From contig JARGNG010000004.1 of NCBI GenBank assembly GCA_029213265.1, positions 124,001-188,000 of the forward strand: a stretch of DNA of 64,000 bases. Direction: 5' to 3'. Positions 26,308-35,632 of the stretch are shown in pieces (within the stretch, counting starts at the first letter, position 1; each line of letters opens with the position of its first letter). Made by a program: the position numbers and the translations under genes. The notes below the pieces were generated by a model. That model did no database searches. It was not told the DNA's origin and was given only the letters and a program-made list of their open reading frames with translations. Origin of the DNA: Verrucomicrobiales bacterium (GTDB lineage: Bacteria > Verrucomicrobiota > Verrucomicrobiia > Verrucomicrobiales > DEV007).

Positions 26308-27009
26308 ATGAAAGCATCCCTCCTCTTCGCGGCAGTAATCTCCCTTTCGATTTCCGGAGCGACCGCCCGCACCTGGACCAGCTCCGACGGTGCCAAAACC
26401 TTCGAAGGCGAGCTTCGATCTTACAATGCAGCCACCGGGATCGTGATGGTTCTCATCAACGGGAGAGCTGTAAATGTGCCGAAAGAGAAACTCTCAGAAG
26501 CAGATATAGCCTTCCTGAAAGAAGCGGATTCAAAATCACAGGAATCTGCATCGGCGACCCCGGATACAGAGACGGAGATCGGTGCCAAGGTAACCAAGGC
26601 AAAACTCCAACGTCTCGACGGGAAGCGCTACAAGCGTGCTGAAGTCGAAAAGAATCCGAAATATTACATTCTTTACTATTCTGCGTCGTGGTGAGCCCCT
26701 TGTCGCGCTTCTGCTCCACAGTTGGTGGAGAAATACAACGAGGTAATTGCAGAGAATCCGAATGTCGAAATGATCCATGTGTCTCTGGACAGTTCCGAAG
26801 ACGCCGCAGAAGGATGGGCTGTTTCCAACCAGTTTCCATGGCTGACTGTCCTTCCGAAGGATGTGGACCGGAGTAAACTCAAAGACTACATGACCCGAAA
26901 CGCAGTCCCGCACTACTCACTGCGAACCGCGGACGGAGAGGAACTAGCGAACGGATCATCCGCTATTTTCCGCAAGATAGGAGAATTGGGAGGCAGCGAG
27001 TCTCAGTAG
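26308..27009 (+). CDS. Predicted selenoprotein: SHD1 domain plus thioredoxin-like domain with W-Sec-A-P-C motif
   Basis: Read with TGA 26692-26694 as selenocysteine, this is one 233-residue protein. It has a signal peptide (M-K-A-S-L-L-F-A-A-V to A-T-A), an SHD1 domain (about 22-75: W-T-S-S-D-G-A-K-T-F-E-G-E-L, then V-P-K-E-K-L-S), a linker, and a nucleoredoxin/tryparedoxin-like thioredoxin fold from about 95. Strand Y-Y-I-L-Y-Y-S-A-S-W leads into residue 129 (TGA), then A-P-C with Cys132, and the helix and later strands continue in the same frame to TAG. TGA is exactly where the family has the first Cys of CxxC. A hairpin lies downstream in SECIS position. A simple nonsense mutation of a TGC/TGT Cys codon is the alternative. 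No sel genes are in the window. Confidence 0.75.
26714..26730 (+). promoter_or_regulatory. Candidate bacterial SECIS hairpin
   Basis: CTCCAC and GTGGAG pair perfectly around the loop AGTTG, whose second base is G. The loop starts 26 bases after the in-frame TGA at 26692-26694. Known bacterial SECIS elements are hairpins just 3' of the UGA with a short apical loop carrying a G in the first two positions at roughly 16-37 bases; this one meets that rule. It lies inside the coding sequence, as expected in bacteria. Confidence 0.6.
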
Positions 27010-27091
27010 AACGTCTTCCCCGCTTCGATCGGTTGCAGGAAGCGAATCGGGACATCAACCGGGGAAGAACGCGCTTGGTGCTCTCCCGAGA

Positions 27092-27166
27092 TGGTGCGCG
27101 GTACTGGATTTGAACCAGTGACCCCATCGGTGTGAACGATGTGCTCTACCCCTGAGCTAACCGCGC
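27092..27166 (-). tRNA. tRNA-Val (anticodon CAC)
   Basis: On the minus strand the acceptor arms GCGCGGT and ACCGCGC pair perfectly and the terminal CCA is encoded. The D arm is GCTCAGGGGTAGAGC. The anticodon stem CATCG/CGATG encloses TTCACAC with anticodon CAC. The T arm ACTGG-TTCAAAT-CCAGT is intact. It reads GTG codons and is a standard tRNA-Val, not the selenocysteine tRNA. Confidence 0.97.
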
Positions 27167-27220
27167 GGTTGGGGCTGGAAACTATCGCAGCAACTTCCTC
27201 CCAGCAAGAAAATCATTCAC

Positions 27221-27247
27221 ATTCATAAATATATTGTTTTTATGAAT
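27221..27247. promoter_or_regulatory. AT-rich inverted repeat upstream of the hybrid kinase promoter
   Basis: ATTCATAAA (27221-27229) and TTTATGAAT (27239-27247) are perfect inverted 9-base arms separated by 9 bases. They end 6 bases before the predicted -35 element of the hybrid histidine kinase gene, a position suited to an activator or repressor site. The AT richness stands out from the GC-rich surroundings. Confidence 0.4.
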
Positions 27248-27253
27248 TTTGTA

Positions 27254-27282
27254 TTGATTATAACAAAATCAAAGACTATATT
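27254..27282 (+). promoter_or_regulatory. Sigma-70-like promoter of the hybrid histidine kinase gene
   Basis: TTGATT (27254-27259) and TATATT (27277-27282) are separated by exactly 17 bases. The start codon at 27289 is only 6 bases after the -10 box. Transcription would therefore begin at or next to the ATG, giving a leaderless message. No ribosome-binding site could fit. Confidence 0.55.
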
Positions 27283-27288
27283 TAGTCA

Positions 27289-29805
27289 ATGCGTTCCCGA
27301 AAACCGACCCTTGGCTTCAGCCTCGTCTGTGTCAGTCTGTTCATGGCTGCCACTGGAGCGTTGTTGGGTCTTTGTTTCGCCTATTTCCACGAAGTAAATC
27401 AGGAGACCAGGAATCTCTCCACTGATTTCTCATCCAGATGCGCTTCCTATACGCAGAGATTAACTCCGGAAACCCTCGAGAGACTGGTTTCGGACTCTCC
27501 AACCGCCACGAGCGAAGTTTCCAGCTTTCTTGAAACACTCAATTACACGCTGGGGTCTCATGCCCAAAGTTCTGTATCGATCTATCGAAAGTCGAGCCTC
27601 AGTGACTCACCCCATCTTATTTACGCATTCAGCACCCCTGACTTTGAGTCCGAGAGTGAGACCGAGCTTTCCACGCTCCTTCTCAAAGTCATCGAAAGCG
27701 ACATTCCCTCCGTTCAGGACATATCGGAACAGGGTGATGGCGCCGCATCGGCCACCAATCTGCTGCGAGCGAGTTTTGGAAATGATAACGCCCGCGCCAT
27801 GACGGTCCGTGCGGTGTTCCCGATCCAACTGCAGTCTTCACAAATTTACGTAGCATCCGAGGCAAAAGTCAGCCCCGGATACTTCCGCGTAACCCGGATC
27901 CTGGAACTCCATCACCTCTTTCCTCTGATCGGAATTATTCCGTTGCTCATCTCACTCATTTTCATGGGAACGTGGTTTGCACAGCGCCTGAAAGGGCTCT
28001 CCCAGGGAATGGACACGGTAACAGAGGGGCGTTACGACTACCGCCTTAAGGAAGCCGGTCCGCCGGAAATCGAACAGGTCCACACCAGCTTCAACCGAAT
28101 GGCGGAAAGCCTTCGCGCGACTACGGACCAATTCGAGGAGTCCATTAAAGAAATTCAAATTGCGAAACAGCAGGCGGAGGTCGCGAAGGAAGCTAAATCG
28201 GATTTCCTCGCGAATATGAGCCATGAAATTCGAACCCCGATGAATGGCATCATCGGAACGACCAGCCTCCTCATGGAAACAGCTCTGACGGGAGAGCAAA
28301 AGGAGCTCGCTCAGATCATGCGGACGAGCGGACAGTCGCTCGTTCATCTCATCAATGACGTTCTCGACTTCTCGAAGCTGGAATCCGAAAAAATGGACCT
28401 TGAGAACGAGCCGGTCGATCTCGTTGCCCTGATCGAAGAGACCATCGAAATGTTCGCCTACTATGCGGCAGAGAGTCAGCTCGAACTGATCTACTTCATC
28501 GAGAAGCGGGTTCCCAACCTGGTCTTCGGAGACCGCGAACGCCTCAAGCAGGTTCTCGTGAACCTTGTTGGCAACGCGATGAAATTTACCAATCAGGGTG
28601 AAGTAATCATTACGGCAAAGATGACCGCTCACGAAACGGAAGAAGGCAGTCAGTCCATGATTCGGATTTCGGTAAAAGACACCGGTATCGGAATTGCCCC
28701 CGAACATCACGAGAGAATCTTCGAAGCGTTCACGCAGGCGGATGCATCAACGACGCGCAAGTTTGGCGGAACCGGGCTCGGACTCGCGATCAGCAAAAAG
28801 CTCTGCCAGAATTTCGGCGGAAGGCTCAGCGTCATCAGTGCGCTGGGACAGGGGTCGGAATTCTTCTTTGACCTCACCTTTCGAGAAGTCCCCCAACAAG
28901 GCACGGTCAAACCTCAACACCAGATTGAAAATCAGAAACCCCTCCACGGGAAAACTGCCATTGTGCTTACACGAAACGAGCCCCTTTCCAGCCTCATTCA
29001 AACCTATCTGCAGGAATGGCAGATGGGAGTCCTCGCGACCAATCAATACAGCGATTCGGTGGCATTCCACGTATTCGAGAAAAATCCGGATCTTGTCGTG
29101 GTCGACCCCATGTTGATGGAAATGGAAGACGAAATGTGGAGTTTTGCGAAGCGACTGATCGAGAGAAAGATTCCCTCGATCTTCCTTTCCTCTATCGGCG
29201 AAAGCAGCATTCGAATCGATGAAGACAAGTTCCCGCTCATTCGAACTCTCTACAAGCCCATCTCAGAACTGAAACTGCTTCGTGATTCGGTTTCTGTTAT
29301 CCAGAAGAAACAAGGGATCGCGGTATCGGAAAACGAGTTTCTTTCCAACATCGAAATCCAAACCCAGACCACCGTAGGTTTCGCGAAACGCTTCCCCGCG
29401 AAAATTCTTATCGTCGAAGACGTGCTCATGAACCAGAAGATCGCCGGCATGGTCCTCGAAAAACTGGGCTATCAGGGCATCGAGTTCGCCAACAATGGTG
29501 CCAAGGGCGTCGAAAGAATCAATGAAGGGGATATCGATCTCGTGTTTATGGATCTGCAAATGCCGGTCATGGGAGGCCTCGACGCCACCGAAGCGATACG
29601 AAAGAATTTTAATCTCTCTCGCCAGCCCATTATCATTGCGATGACGGGTCACGCCCTCGCCGGAGTAAGGGATTCCTGTCTCGCCGGAGGAATGAACGGA
29701 TTCGTCTCCAAGCCAATCTCTCTCAGCGACGTCAAGGATGCCATCATTTCGGCCTTTGATCACGCCTCAAAAGAAACGGGCTGGTCCTCCGCGTCTCAGA
29801 GCTAG
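27289..29805 (+). CDS. Hybrid sensor histidine kinase with two receiver domains
   Basis: An 838-residue membrane kinase. One transmembrane helix (about 9-31), a periplasmic sensor region (about 32-205) and a second helix (about 208-230) lead into a HAMP domain. The dimerisation domain has [11 protein letters not shown] with His312. The ATPase domain has [17 protein letters not shown] and [11 protein letters not shown] first receiver (about 555-665) is divergent, while the second (about 700-820) is canonical with Asp755 in [11 protein letters not shown]. No output domain or partner regulator is encoded nearby, so it probably signals through a phosphotransfer protein or separate regulator elsewhere. 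Confidence 0.94.
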   Translation: MRSRKPTLGFSLVCVSLFMAATGALLGLCFAYFHEVNQETRNLSTDFSSRCASYTQRLTPETLERLVSDSPTATSEVSSFLETLNYTLGSHAQSSVSIYRKSSLSDSPHLIYAFSTPDFESESETELSTLLLKVIESDIPSVQDISEQGDGAASATNLLRASFGNDNARAMTVRAVFPIQLQSSQIYVASEAKVSPGYFRVTRILELHHLFPLIGIIPLLISLIFMGTWFAQRLKGLSQGMDTVTEGRYDYRLKEAGPPEIEQVHTSFNRMAESLRATTDQFEESIKEIQIAKQQAEVAKEAKSDFLANMSHEIRTPMNGIIGTTSLLMETALTGEQKELAQIMRTSGQSLVHLINDVLDFSKLESEKMDLENEPVDLVALIEETIEMFAYYAAESQLELIYFIEKRVPNLVFGDRERLKQVLVNLVGNAMKFTNQGEVIITAKMTAHETEEGSQSMIRISVKDTGIGIAPEHHERIFEAFTQADASTTRKFGGTGLGLAISKKLCQNFGGRLSVISALGQGSEFFFDLTFREVPQQGTVKPQHQIENQKPLHGKTAIVLTRNEPLSSLIQTYLQEWQMGVLATNQYSDSVAFHVFEKNPDLVVVDPMLMEMEDEMWSFAKRLIERKIPSIFLSSIGESSIRIDEDKFPLIRTLYKPISELKLLRDSVSVIQKKQGIAVSENEFLSNIEIQTQTTVGFAKRFPAKILIVEDVLMNQKIAGMVLEKLGYQGIEFANNGAKGVERINEGDIDLVFMDLQMPVMGGLDATEAIRKNFNLSRQPIIIAMTGHALAGVRDSCLAGGMNGFVSKPISLSDVKDAIISAFDHASKETGWSSASQS

Positions 29806-29814
29806 GAACTCTCC

Positions 29815-31077
29815 CTACGGCAAAACCGCCAGGTCTTTCTTCATCGGGCTGAGCTCGAGACCGAGCGACCATTGCAAGAGCGTCTTACTGTCGTCCCACA
29901 CATGAGGGCGGGCGCTTTTGATAATCACCGAAATGCGATCCTGCCCATTCACACTGGCACTCGATACGAGGCAGTTCCCCGCAGCATAGGTAAATCCTGT
30001 CTTCATACCGTTGCAGCCCTCAAACACACCCAGAATCTTGTTGGTGTTGTACAGCATCCTCTTTCTCCCGTCATTGAAGACAAACTCGTAGGTTCTCTTT
30101 TGAATAATTTCCCGAACATCAGGAATCTGGTAGGCCTCAAACGCGGCAATCGCGATGTCGCGGGCATTTGAATATTGGCCTTTTGCGGGCAATCCGTGTG
30201 GATTCACAAAGTTCGAATCCGTCATCCCGATGTATTTGGCAAAGGTATTCATCTTCTCGGCGAAAGCCTCGATCGATCCGGCGTTGTCGATCGCCAGAGT
30301 CGCGGCGATATCATTGCCGCTGCGAACGAGAAGCGAGTTCAACAATTGTCGACGCGGATACTTCTCCCCCGGCTTCACCCCGATTACGGTCGGTTCCACC
30401 TGATAGACTTCCTTGGGGACTTCCGCCATACCATCGAGATCTCCATCGTGACAGACAATCAAAGCCGTCACCAGTTTCTGGGTGCTCGCGACCGGCGTCC
30501 GCTCATGGGCTGCTTTCTTGTAATAAAACTGCATCGTCTTCCCGTCGACCACGGCAGCATACTTGCTGTAGATCGAAGGCAATGCCGGTCCATTCCAGGT
30601 CTGGGGCGGAGGAAGTTTTTCCCGGCGCTTCATGACTTCCTCGCGAAGTTGCATCAACTCCTCCATCGAACCCAGCATGCGCTCGCGATCCCCGAGAGCT
30701 TTTTCCCGCTCGATCATCGCTCCCTCTCGCGCCGAAAGAGCGCTCTCTCTTTCCTTGAGCGCCCGCATCCGCTTGGAAAGCTGGTCGGCAAGACGCTCCA
30801 GCATTTCCTCCTGAAGTTCCGATTGCGACTTCTCAGAGTTTCTTTCTTCCTCCCCTGATTTCTCCGGATCGGCTTCTTCCGCACCTTCGGATTCGACACC
30901 TTCGGATTCGACACCTTCGGATTCGACCGAACCTTCGACCTCCGGCCCTGCCTCTGCGACAGCCGCCTCTTCGCTGGAGGCTTCTCCAGCGGGTTTCACT
31001 TCCTCCTGGGCAGCAAGTGGCAGGACGATGAACATCGCAAAAGCCATCCCGGGCAGCCAACAAAAGCGATAATGCAT
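29815..31077 (-). CDS. D-alanyl-D-alanine carboxypeptidase (peptidase S11 family)
   Basis: The start at 31077 gives 420 residues with a signal peptide (F-A-M-F-I-V-L-P-L-A-A-Q). An acidic repeat-bearing stretch (about 25-70) and a long coiled coil (about 75-140) come before the S11 domain, which has S-T-Q-K as the S-x-x-K nucleophile motif, S-G-N-D as S-x-N, and K-T-G-F. It trims the terminal D-Ala from peptidoglycan stem peptides in the periplasm. The N-terminal coiled coil is unusual, since classic DacA-type enzymes begin directly with the catalytic domain; it may dimerise the enzyme or bind a partner. Upstream starts as far as 31428 are possible but would lose the signal peptide. Confidence 0.9.
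   Translation of the reverse strand: MHYRFCWLPGMAFAMFIVLPLAAQEEVKPAGEASSEEAAVAEAGPEVEGSVESEGVESEGVESEGAEEADPEKSGEEERNSEKSQSELQEEMLERLADQLSKRMRALKERESALSAREGAMIEREKALGDRERMLGSMEELMQLREEVMKRREKLPPPQTWNGPALPSIYSKYAAVVDGKTMQFYYKKAAHERTPVASTQKLVTALIVCHDGDLDGMAEVPKEVYQVEPTVIGVKPGEKYPRRQLLNSLLVRSGNDIAATLAIDNAGSIEAFAEKMNTFAKYIGMTDSNFVNPHGLPAKGQYSNARDIAIAAFEAYQIPDVREIIQKRTYEFVFNDGRKRMLYNTNKILGVFEGCNGMKTGFTYAAGNCLVSSASVNGQDRISVIIKSARPHVWDDSKTLLQWSLGLELSPMKKDLAVLP
30886..30928. repeat. 15-base tandem repeat inside the S11 peptidase gene
   Basis: The unit TTCGGATTCGACACC occurs twice perfectly, followed by a 13-base partial copy. On the minus strand it encodes the E-G-V-E-S repeats of the acidic N-terminal region. 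The unit length keeps the reading frame. Confidence 0.85.
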
Positions 31078-31542
31078 AACTGTGGTGTCCGCGGACACCT
31101 CCCCGCCGGACCCTTCCACTACAACAAAGCTCCCCTCAGATTGCAAGGAGGGAATTCCGGTCTTGCGACGGGCGTGAAACGGAGGCGCTCGAAACCATCC
31201 GTAGAGGAAAATATCAGTTTTTCTTAGGCGCTGCCACGGCCCCGTTTCTCCACGGGAAAGTCTCACAACTTCCTCTACCTTCGTGTCCGCAGCATCCTGT
31301 GGAGAAAAACATCCGTTTTTCGCGGCGCAGCAAACCGCCTGCTTTGCACGGCCCCTCAGGTCGGACTGCGATCGGATGAACCAGGTCGAGAGCACTTCGG
31401 AACGGAGGCCGGAGACCATCGATGCCACCTTTCCCGCTACACCTCATCCTGAAATTTTCCGGAAAGAAGCCGTTTTTCCTCTTTCACCTTCGTCAGGTTC
31501 GGGCAAGTTTCCCATCCGGCCACAAGAGTCGGCTTCGTTCCC
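31078..31542. other. 465-base intergenic region without a recognised gene
   Basis: This lies between the divergent carboxypeptidase and parA genes. Besides the palindrome near its left end I see only short unsupported open frames. The motif CCGTTTTTC occurs twice, near 31313 and 31470. No parS site, tRNA or known small-RNA structure was recognised. It should hold both divergent promoters. Confidence 0.4.
31084..31099. promoter_or_regulatory. Perfect 16-base palindrome before the carboxypeptidase start
   Basis: GGTGTCCGCGGACACC is its own exact reverse complement. It lies 7-22 bases upstream of the predicted start codon (31077), where the ribosome-binding region should be. It could be a repressor operator or fold in the message to limit translation. 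Confidence 0.4.
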
Positions 31543-32310
31543 ATGAAAACCATTGCTATTGCCAATCAGAAAGGCGGCGTCGGAAAGACGACGACCTCGG
31601 TGAATCTTGGAGCCTGCCTCGCCGAAAAGGGAACCCGGGTCATCATCCTCGATCTCGATCCCCAGGCCAACTCGACCAGCGCGCTCGATTTCTCCCCGGG
31701 AGATCATCCCAGTATCTACCAGTCTCTCATCGGCGGGGGAAACGTATCGGACCTCGTTGTTGCCACAAAATATCCGAATCTCTCTCTCATTCCCTGCGAC
31801 ATGGACCTCGCCGGATGCGAAATCGAGATGGCTCGCGAAGATGACCATCTCGTGCGGCTGAGCAATCTCCTCGCAGAATTCAAGCAAACCGATGCCGCCG
31901 ATTACATCCTGATCGACTGCCCGCCCTCGCTCGGCGTGCTCATGACCTCCGCTCTCGCGGCGGCCGATGAGTTGATCGTTCCGCTCCAGTGCGAATACTT
32001 CGGCCTCGAAGGTCTTTCCAAAATCGTGGGAGTTCACCAGCAGATCCGGGATTCCGGCGCAAATCCCGATGTCGTTCTCGAAGGAATCATCATGACGATG
32101 GCAGACAGCCGAACCAATCTCTCCGCCATGGTCATCAACGACGTTCGCGAATACTTTCCGGAAGTGATCTACGACACGATCATCCCTCGAAACATCCGTC
32201 TTGGTGAGGCTCCGAGTTACGGGCAAAGCATCATCGACTATGCCCCGACCTGTTCCGGCGCAGTCGCCTACCGGGCTCTTGCCGAAGAGTTCCTTGTCCG
32301 TCACGCCTGA
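31543..32310 (+). CDS. parA: ParA/Soj family chromosome-partitioning ATPase
   Basis: A 255-residue deviant Walker-type ATPase: K-G-G-V-G-K-T-T-T is the signature P-loop near residue 11, L-D-L-D-P-Q-A-N is switch I and D-C-P-P-S-L is the Walker B region. Length matches chromosomal Soj/ParA without an N-terminal helix-turn-helix. It positions the origin region in concert with ParB. No parB follows; the next gene, 100 bases on, is secA. An orphan ParA-like positioning protein is possible. Confidence 0.9.
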   Translation: MKTIAIANQKGGVGKTTTSVNLGACLAEKGTRVIILDLDPQANSTSALDFSPGDHPSIYQSLIGGGNVSDLVVATKYPNLSLIPCDMDLAGCEIEMAREDDHLVRLSNLLAEFKQTDAADYILIDCPPSLGVLMTSALAAADELIVPLQCEYFGLEGLSKIVGVHQQIRDSGANPDVVLEGIIMTMADSRTNLSAMVINDVREYFPEVIYDTIIPRNIRLGEAPSYGQSIIDYAPTCSGAVAYRALAEEFLVRHA

Positions 32311-32410
32311 GCGGACGCATTCTCCCTTTCCTCTCCCCCTCGCAAAAGAGACTGAAAATCACCGGAAATACCGTATACTTTGTATTTCCTAATCTTTCCC
32401 CTCCAGACAA

Positions 32411-35400
32411 ATGCTCAAGTGGATCCTGAAACTCATCGTCGGCAGCCGAAACCAGCGGGTTTTGCGCAAGATTGCGCCGGTTGTCGAACAGATCAATGTG
32501 ATCGAGAAAGAACTGCAAACCAAGCCGGAAGAGTATCTCAAGGAGAAGACGGCCGAGTGGAAAAAGCACCTTTCCCAGTATGACCTCCGCGTAGACTCCT
32601 ACAGCGAGCGAGTTCTCAACGTGAGGACGGTCGAAGAAAACCGGGAAACGCTCAAGGAATGGGCGGAGCGTTTTGAATATCTTTCCACCGAGTTCAACAC
32701 CGCCTCCGGATTTGTTTCTCCGGACACGGTTGCCGGTCTCGACAACGAGGCCCTCGTCAGCAAAACTCTCGAAGCGCAGCATCTTTTTTCCGAGTTGAAG
32801 GAAGAGTTCCCCGCCGCCCGCGCCGCCTATCTCGATGAGATTTTGCCGGAGGCCTTCGCCGTCGTAAAGAACGCAGCACGCCGTCTCTGCGGTCAGGAAT
32901 GGAATGTTTGTGACCACCCCGTGAAGTGGGAGATGGTCCATTTCGACGTTCAGTTGATCGGTGGTATCGGCCTGCACCGCGGTATGATTGCCGAAATGGC
33001 GACCGGAGAAGGAAAAACGCTCGTTGCGACTTTACCGGTATACCTCAATGCGCTCACCGGTATGGGTGTCCATGTCATCACGGTGAACGACTACCTCGCA
33101 CGTCGTGACTCCGAGTGGATGGGCTACCTTTTCGAATGGCTCGGCCTGACTGTCGGCTGTATCCAGAATGATCAGCGTAGCGATGTCCGCAAGGAGATGT
33201 ACGAAAAGGACATCACCTATGGAACCGCAAGTGAGTTCGGATTCGATTATCTCCGTGACAACGGTATGGCACAGGATGCCGAGCACCAGGTGCAGCGAAA
33301 TCACTACTTCTCTCTGATTGATGAGGTCGACTCCGTCCTCGTTGACGAAGCGAGGACTCCGCTCATCATTTCCGGCCCCGTCACGGTGCGTCAGGATCAG
33401 CAGTTCGACCGCTACAAGAGCCAGATCCAGAATCTGTATCGCAAGCAGACCAATCTCTGTAACGATCTCGCGCAGGAAGCGAAAAAGGAATTCGAAGCCG
33501 GCAACATCACGGAAGCGGGAACCATGTTCTACAAGGTCAAGCTTGGCATGCCGCGCAACCGGGCTCTTCTCCGGGCGATGGAGGATGCCGAGGTTCGCCG
33601 TGCGATGGAAAAGGCGGAACTGGAATTCTTCCGCGATCCGCAGAAGGCGGCTCTCTTCGAGCTGAAGGAGGAACTTTTCTTCACGCTCGATCCCAAGCAG
33701 CATGAGGCCGAGCTCACCGAGAAGGGACGCGAGTTTCTCAGCCCCGATGAACCGGAGGCATTTGTCCTTCCTGATCTCTCCGACGCGTTCTCTGAGATCG
33801 ACGGAAACGAATCACTTAGCGAAGCCAAAAAGGCAGAGAAGAAAACTGAGTTGCAGCAGCAGATGTCCGTCCAAGCGGAGAAGATGCATACCATTTCTCA
33901 GCTGATGAAGGCCTACACGCTGTATGAAAAGGACGTTCACTATGTCGTCGAAGACAACCGCGTCATGATCGTCGACGAGAACACGGGCCGGAAAATGGCG
34001 GGTCGCCGCTGGTCCGACGGACTTCACCAGGCCGTCGAAGCGAAAGAGAACGTTACCATCGAAGGCGAAACGCAGACCTATGCAACGATCACGATCCAGA
34101 ACTACTTCCGTCTCTACGAGAAGCTCGGAGGTATGACCGGAACCGCGGAAACCGAAGCGGCTGAATTTCACGACATCTACAAGCTCGACGTTCTCGTCGT
34201 GCCGACAAACCGCCCCATCGCGCGAGTCGATCTCAACGATAAGATTTTCAAAACGCAACGGGAGAAATACAAGGCCGTCATCGATCTCGTTCGCGAGAAA
34301 CATGCCGAGGGCCAGCCGATTCTTCTGGGAACGGCGAGCGTCGAATCCTCCGAGGTTCTTGCCCGCATGCTCAAGCGTGAGAAGATCCCGCATTCCGTTC
34401 TCAATGCCAAGTTCCACATGCAGGAGGCCGAGATCGTCGCCCGCGCCGGACAGCCCGGCTCAGTGACCGTCGCCACAAACATGGCCGGTCGGGGAACTGA
34501 CATCAAACTCGGAGAGGGAGTCGCCGACAAAGGCGGACTCATGGTCATCGCGACCGAACGTCACCGCAGTCGTCGTGTTGACCGTCAGCTTCGCGGACGT
34601 TGTTCGCGTCAGGGCGACCCCGGTGCTTCCGTTTTCTATGTCAGCTTTGAGGACGAACTCATGATGCAGTTCGGTGCCGCCGAGCGCATGACCAAGATGA
34701 TGGAGCGCTTCGGCCTCGAAGAAGGTCAGGAACTTGAGCACCCATGGCTCAACAAGTCGGTCGAGAACGCCCAGAAGAAAGTCGAGCAGCGTGACTACCT
34801 ATCCCGGAAACACATTCTCGAATACGACGATGTCATGAACAACCAGCGGAGTGTCGTCTACGGCTACCGCAATGAAGTTCTCAATACCGAGGACCCGCAC
34901 GCGCTCATTCAGGAAATCATTGAGGATGCGATGCCATCCATCCTCCAGAGCGCCTTCGACATCGAAACCGGTCAGCTCGATCCCAACGCCGCTCTTCTCG
35001 CTTTCAACACGCACTTTCCGATCGCCCTTTCTCCGGAAGACGCCAAACTGGAAACACGCAGCGACGACGAGAACCTCGATTATCTGATCGAGCAGGTAAA
35101 GGCAGCCTACGAGGTCAAGACCAACTACGAAGACCCCGAGCAGGTCGAAGGGCTGGAGCGATTCATCATTCTGCACAGCATCGACCAACTCTGGCAGGAA
35201 CACCTCTACGAGATGGACAGCCTTCGGGACTCCATCAGCAACTATCGCTACGCGCAGAAGGATCCGCTCGTCGAATACAAGCACGCCGCCTATGAGCTGT
35301 TTGTCGGTCTGATGGACCGGATCAAGATGGAGGTTCTGGAAAACCTGTTCCGCACGACGACCCGCCCGGACGACTACGGACGTGTTCTCCGCGGTATCCA

Positions 35401-35590
35401 GACGAGCCGTCCCGATGTCATTTCCGAAATGGCCACCGGCGGTGGTGGCGCAGAACTTCCCCCGGACGAGCGCCCTCAGATCCAGATTCCGAAAACGGTC
35501 AAACGCGAGGAGCCCAAGGTGGGGCGCAACGACCCCTGCCCTTGCGGTAGCGGGAAGAAATTTAAGCAGTGCTGCGGTAAGACCGGCTGA
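32411..35590 (+). CDS. secA: Preprotein translocase ATPase SecA
   Basis: A 1059-residue SecA. The P-loop is M-A-T-G-E-G-K-T-L and the Walker B motif is D-E-V-D-S-V-L-V-D-E-A. The second helicase domain shows T-N-M-A-G-R-G-T-D-I-K-L. A C-terminal zinc motif C-P-C-G-S-G-K-K-F-K-Q-C-C binds SecB or ribosomes. It drives secreted proteins through SecYEG. It is about 150 residues longer than the E. coli protein; much of the excess is a helical insertion near residues 330-500, of the kind known in Bacteroidota. A small membrane protein gene run follows. Confidence 0.97.
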   Translation: MLKWILKLIVGSRNQRVLRKIAPVVEQINVIEKELQTKPEEYLKEKTAEWKKHLSQYDLRVDSYSERVLNVRTVEENRETLKEWAERFEYLSTEFNTASGFVSPDTVAGLDNEALVSKTLEAQHLFSELKEEFPAARAAYLDEILPEAFAVVKNAARRLCGQEWNVCDHPVKWEMVHFDVQLIGGIGLHRGMIAEMATGEGKTLVATLPVYLNALTGMGVHVITVNDYLARRDSEWMGYLFEWLGLTVGCIQNDQRSDVRKEMYEKDITYGTASEFGFDYLRDNGMAQDAEHQVQRNHYFSLIDEVDSVLVDEARTPLIISGPVTVRQDQQFDRYKSQIQNLYRKQTNLCNDLAQEAKKEFEAGNITEAGTMFYKVKLGMPRNRALLRAMEDAEVRRAMEKAELEFFRDPQKAALFELKEELFFTLDPKQHEAELTEKGREFLSPDEPEAFVLPDLSDAFSEIDGNESLSEAKKAEKKTELQQQMSVQAEKMHTISQLMKAYTLYEKDVHYVVEDNRVMIVDENTGRKMAGRRWSDGLHQAVEAKENVTIEGETQTYATITIQNYFRLYEKLGGMTGTAETEAAEFHDIYKLDVLVVPTNRPIARVDLNDKIFKTQREKYKAVIDLVREKHAEGQPILLGTASVESSEVLARMLKREKIPHSVLNAKFHMQEAEIVARAGQPGSVTVATNMAGRGTDIKLGEGVADKGGLMVIATERHRSRRVDRQLRGRCSRQGDPGASVFYVSFEDELMMQFGAAERMTKMMERFGLEEGQELEHPWLNKSVENAQKKVEQRDYLSRKHILEYDDVMNNQRSVVYGYRNEVLNTEDPHALIQEIIEDAMPSILQSAFDIETGQLDPNAALLAFNTHFPIALSPEDAKLETRSDDENLDYLIEQVKAAYEVKTNYEDPEQVEGLERFIILHSIDQLWQEHLYEMDSLRDSISNYRYAQKDPLVEYKHAAYELFVGLMDRIKMEVLENLFRTTTRPDDYGRVLRGIQTSRPDVISEMATGGGGAELPPDERPQIQIPKTVKREEPKVGRNDPCPCGSGKKFKQCCGKTG

Positions 35591-35632
35591 TTCGCACTGG
35601 CTGCGGCACTCTGATTCTCCCACTTCAAAACA

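Noticed and set aside
26266..26694. A stand-alone short protein ending at TGA, plus a second small gene at 26722-27009
   Set aside because: The two parts are in the same frame and together form one thioredoxin fold, with the TGA at the CxxC cysteine. A split into two real genes would cut the fold in its active site.
27092..27166. The nearby tRNA as a selenocysteine tRNA
   Set aside because: The anticodon is CAC, arms have normal lengths and there is no long variable arm or UCA anticodon. It is tRNA-Val.
31283..31546. Short open frames in the gap before parA
   Set aside because: No recognisable product, no ribosome-binding site, and one runs into the known parA start.
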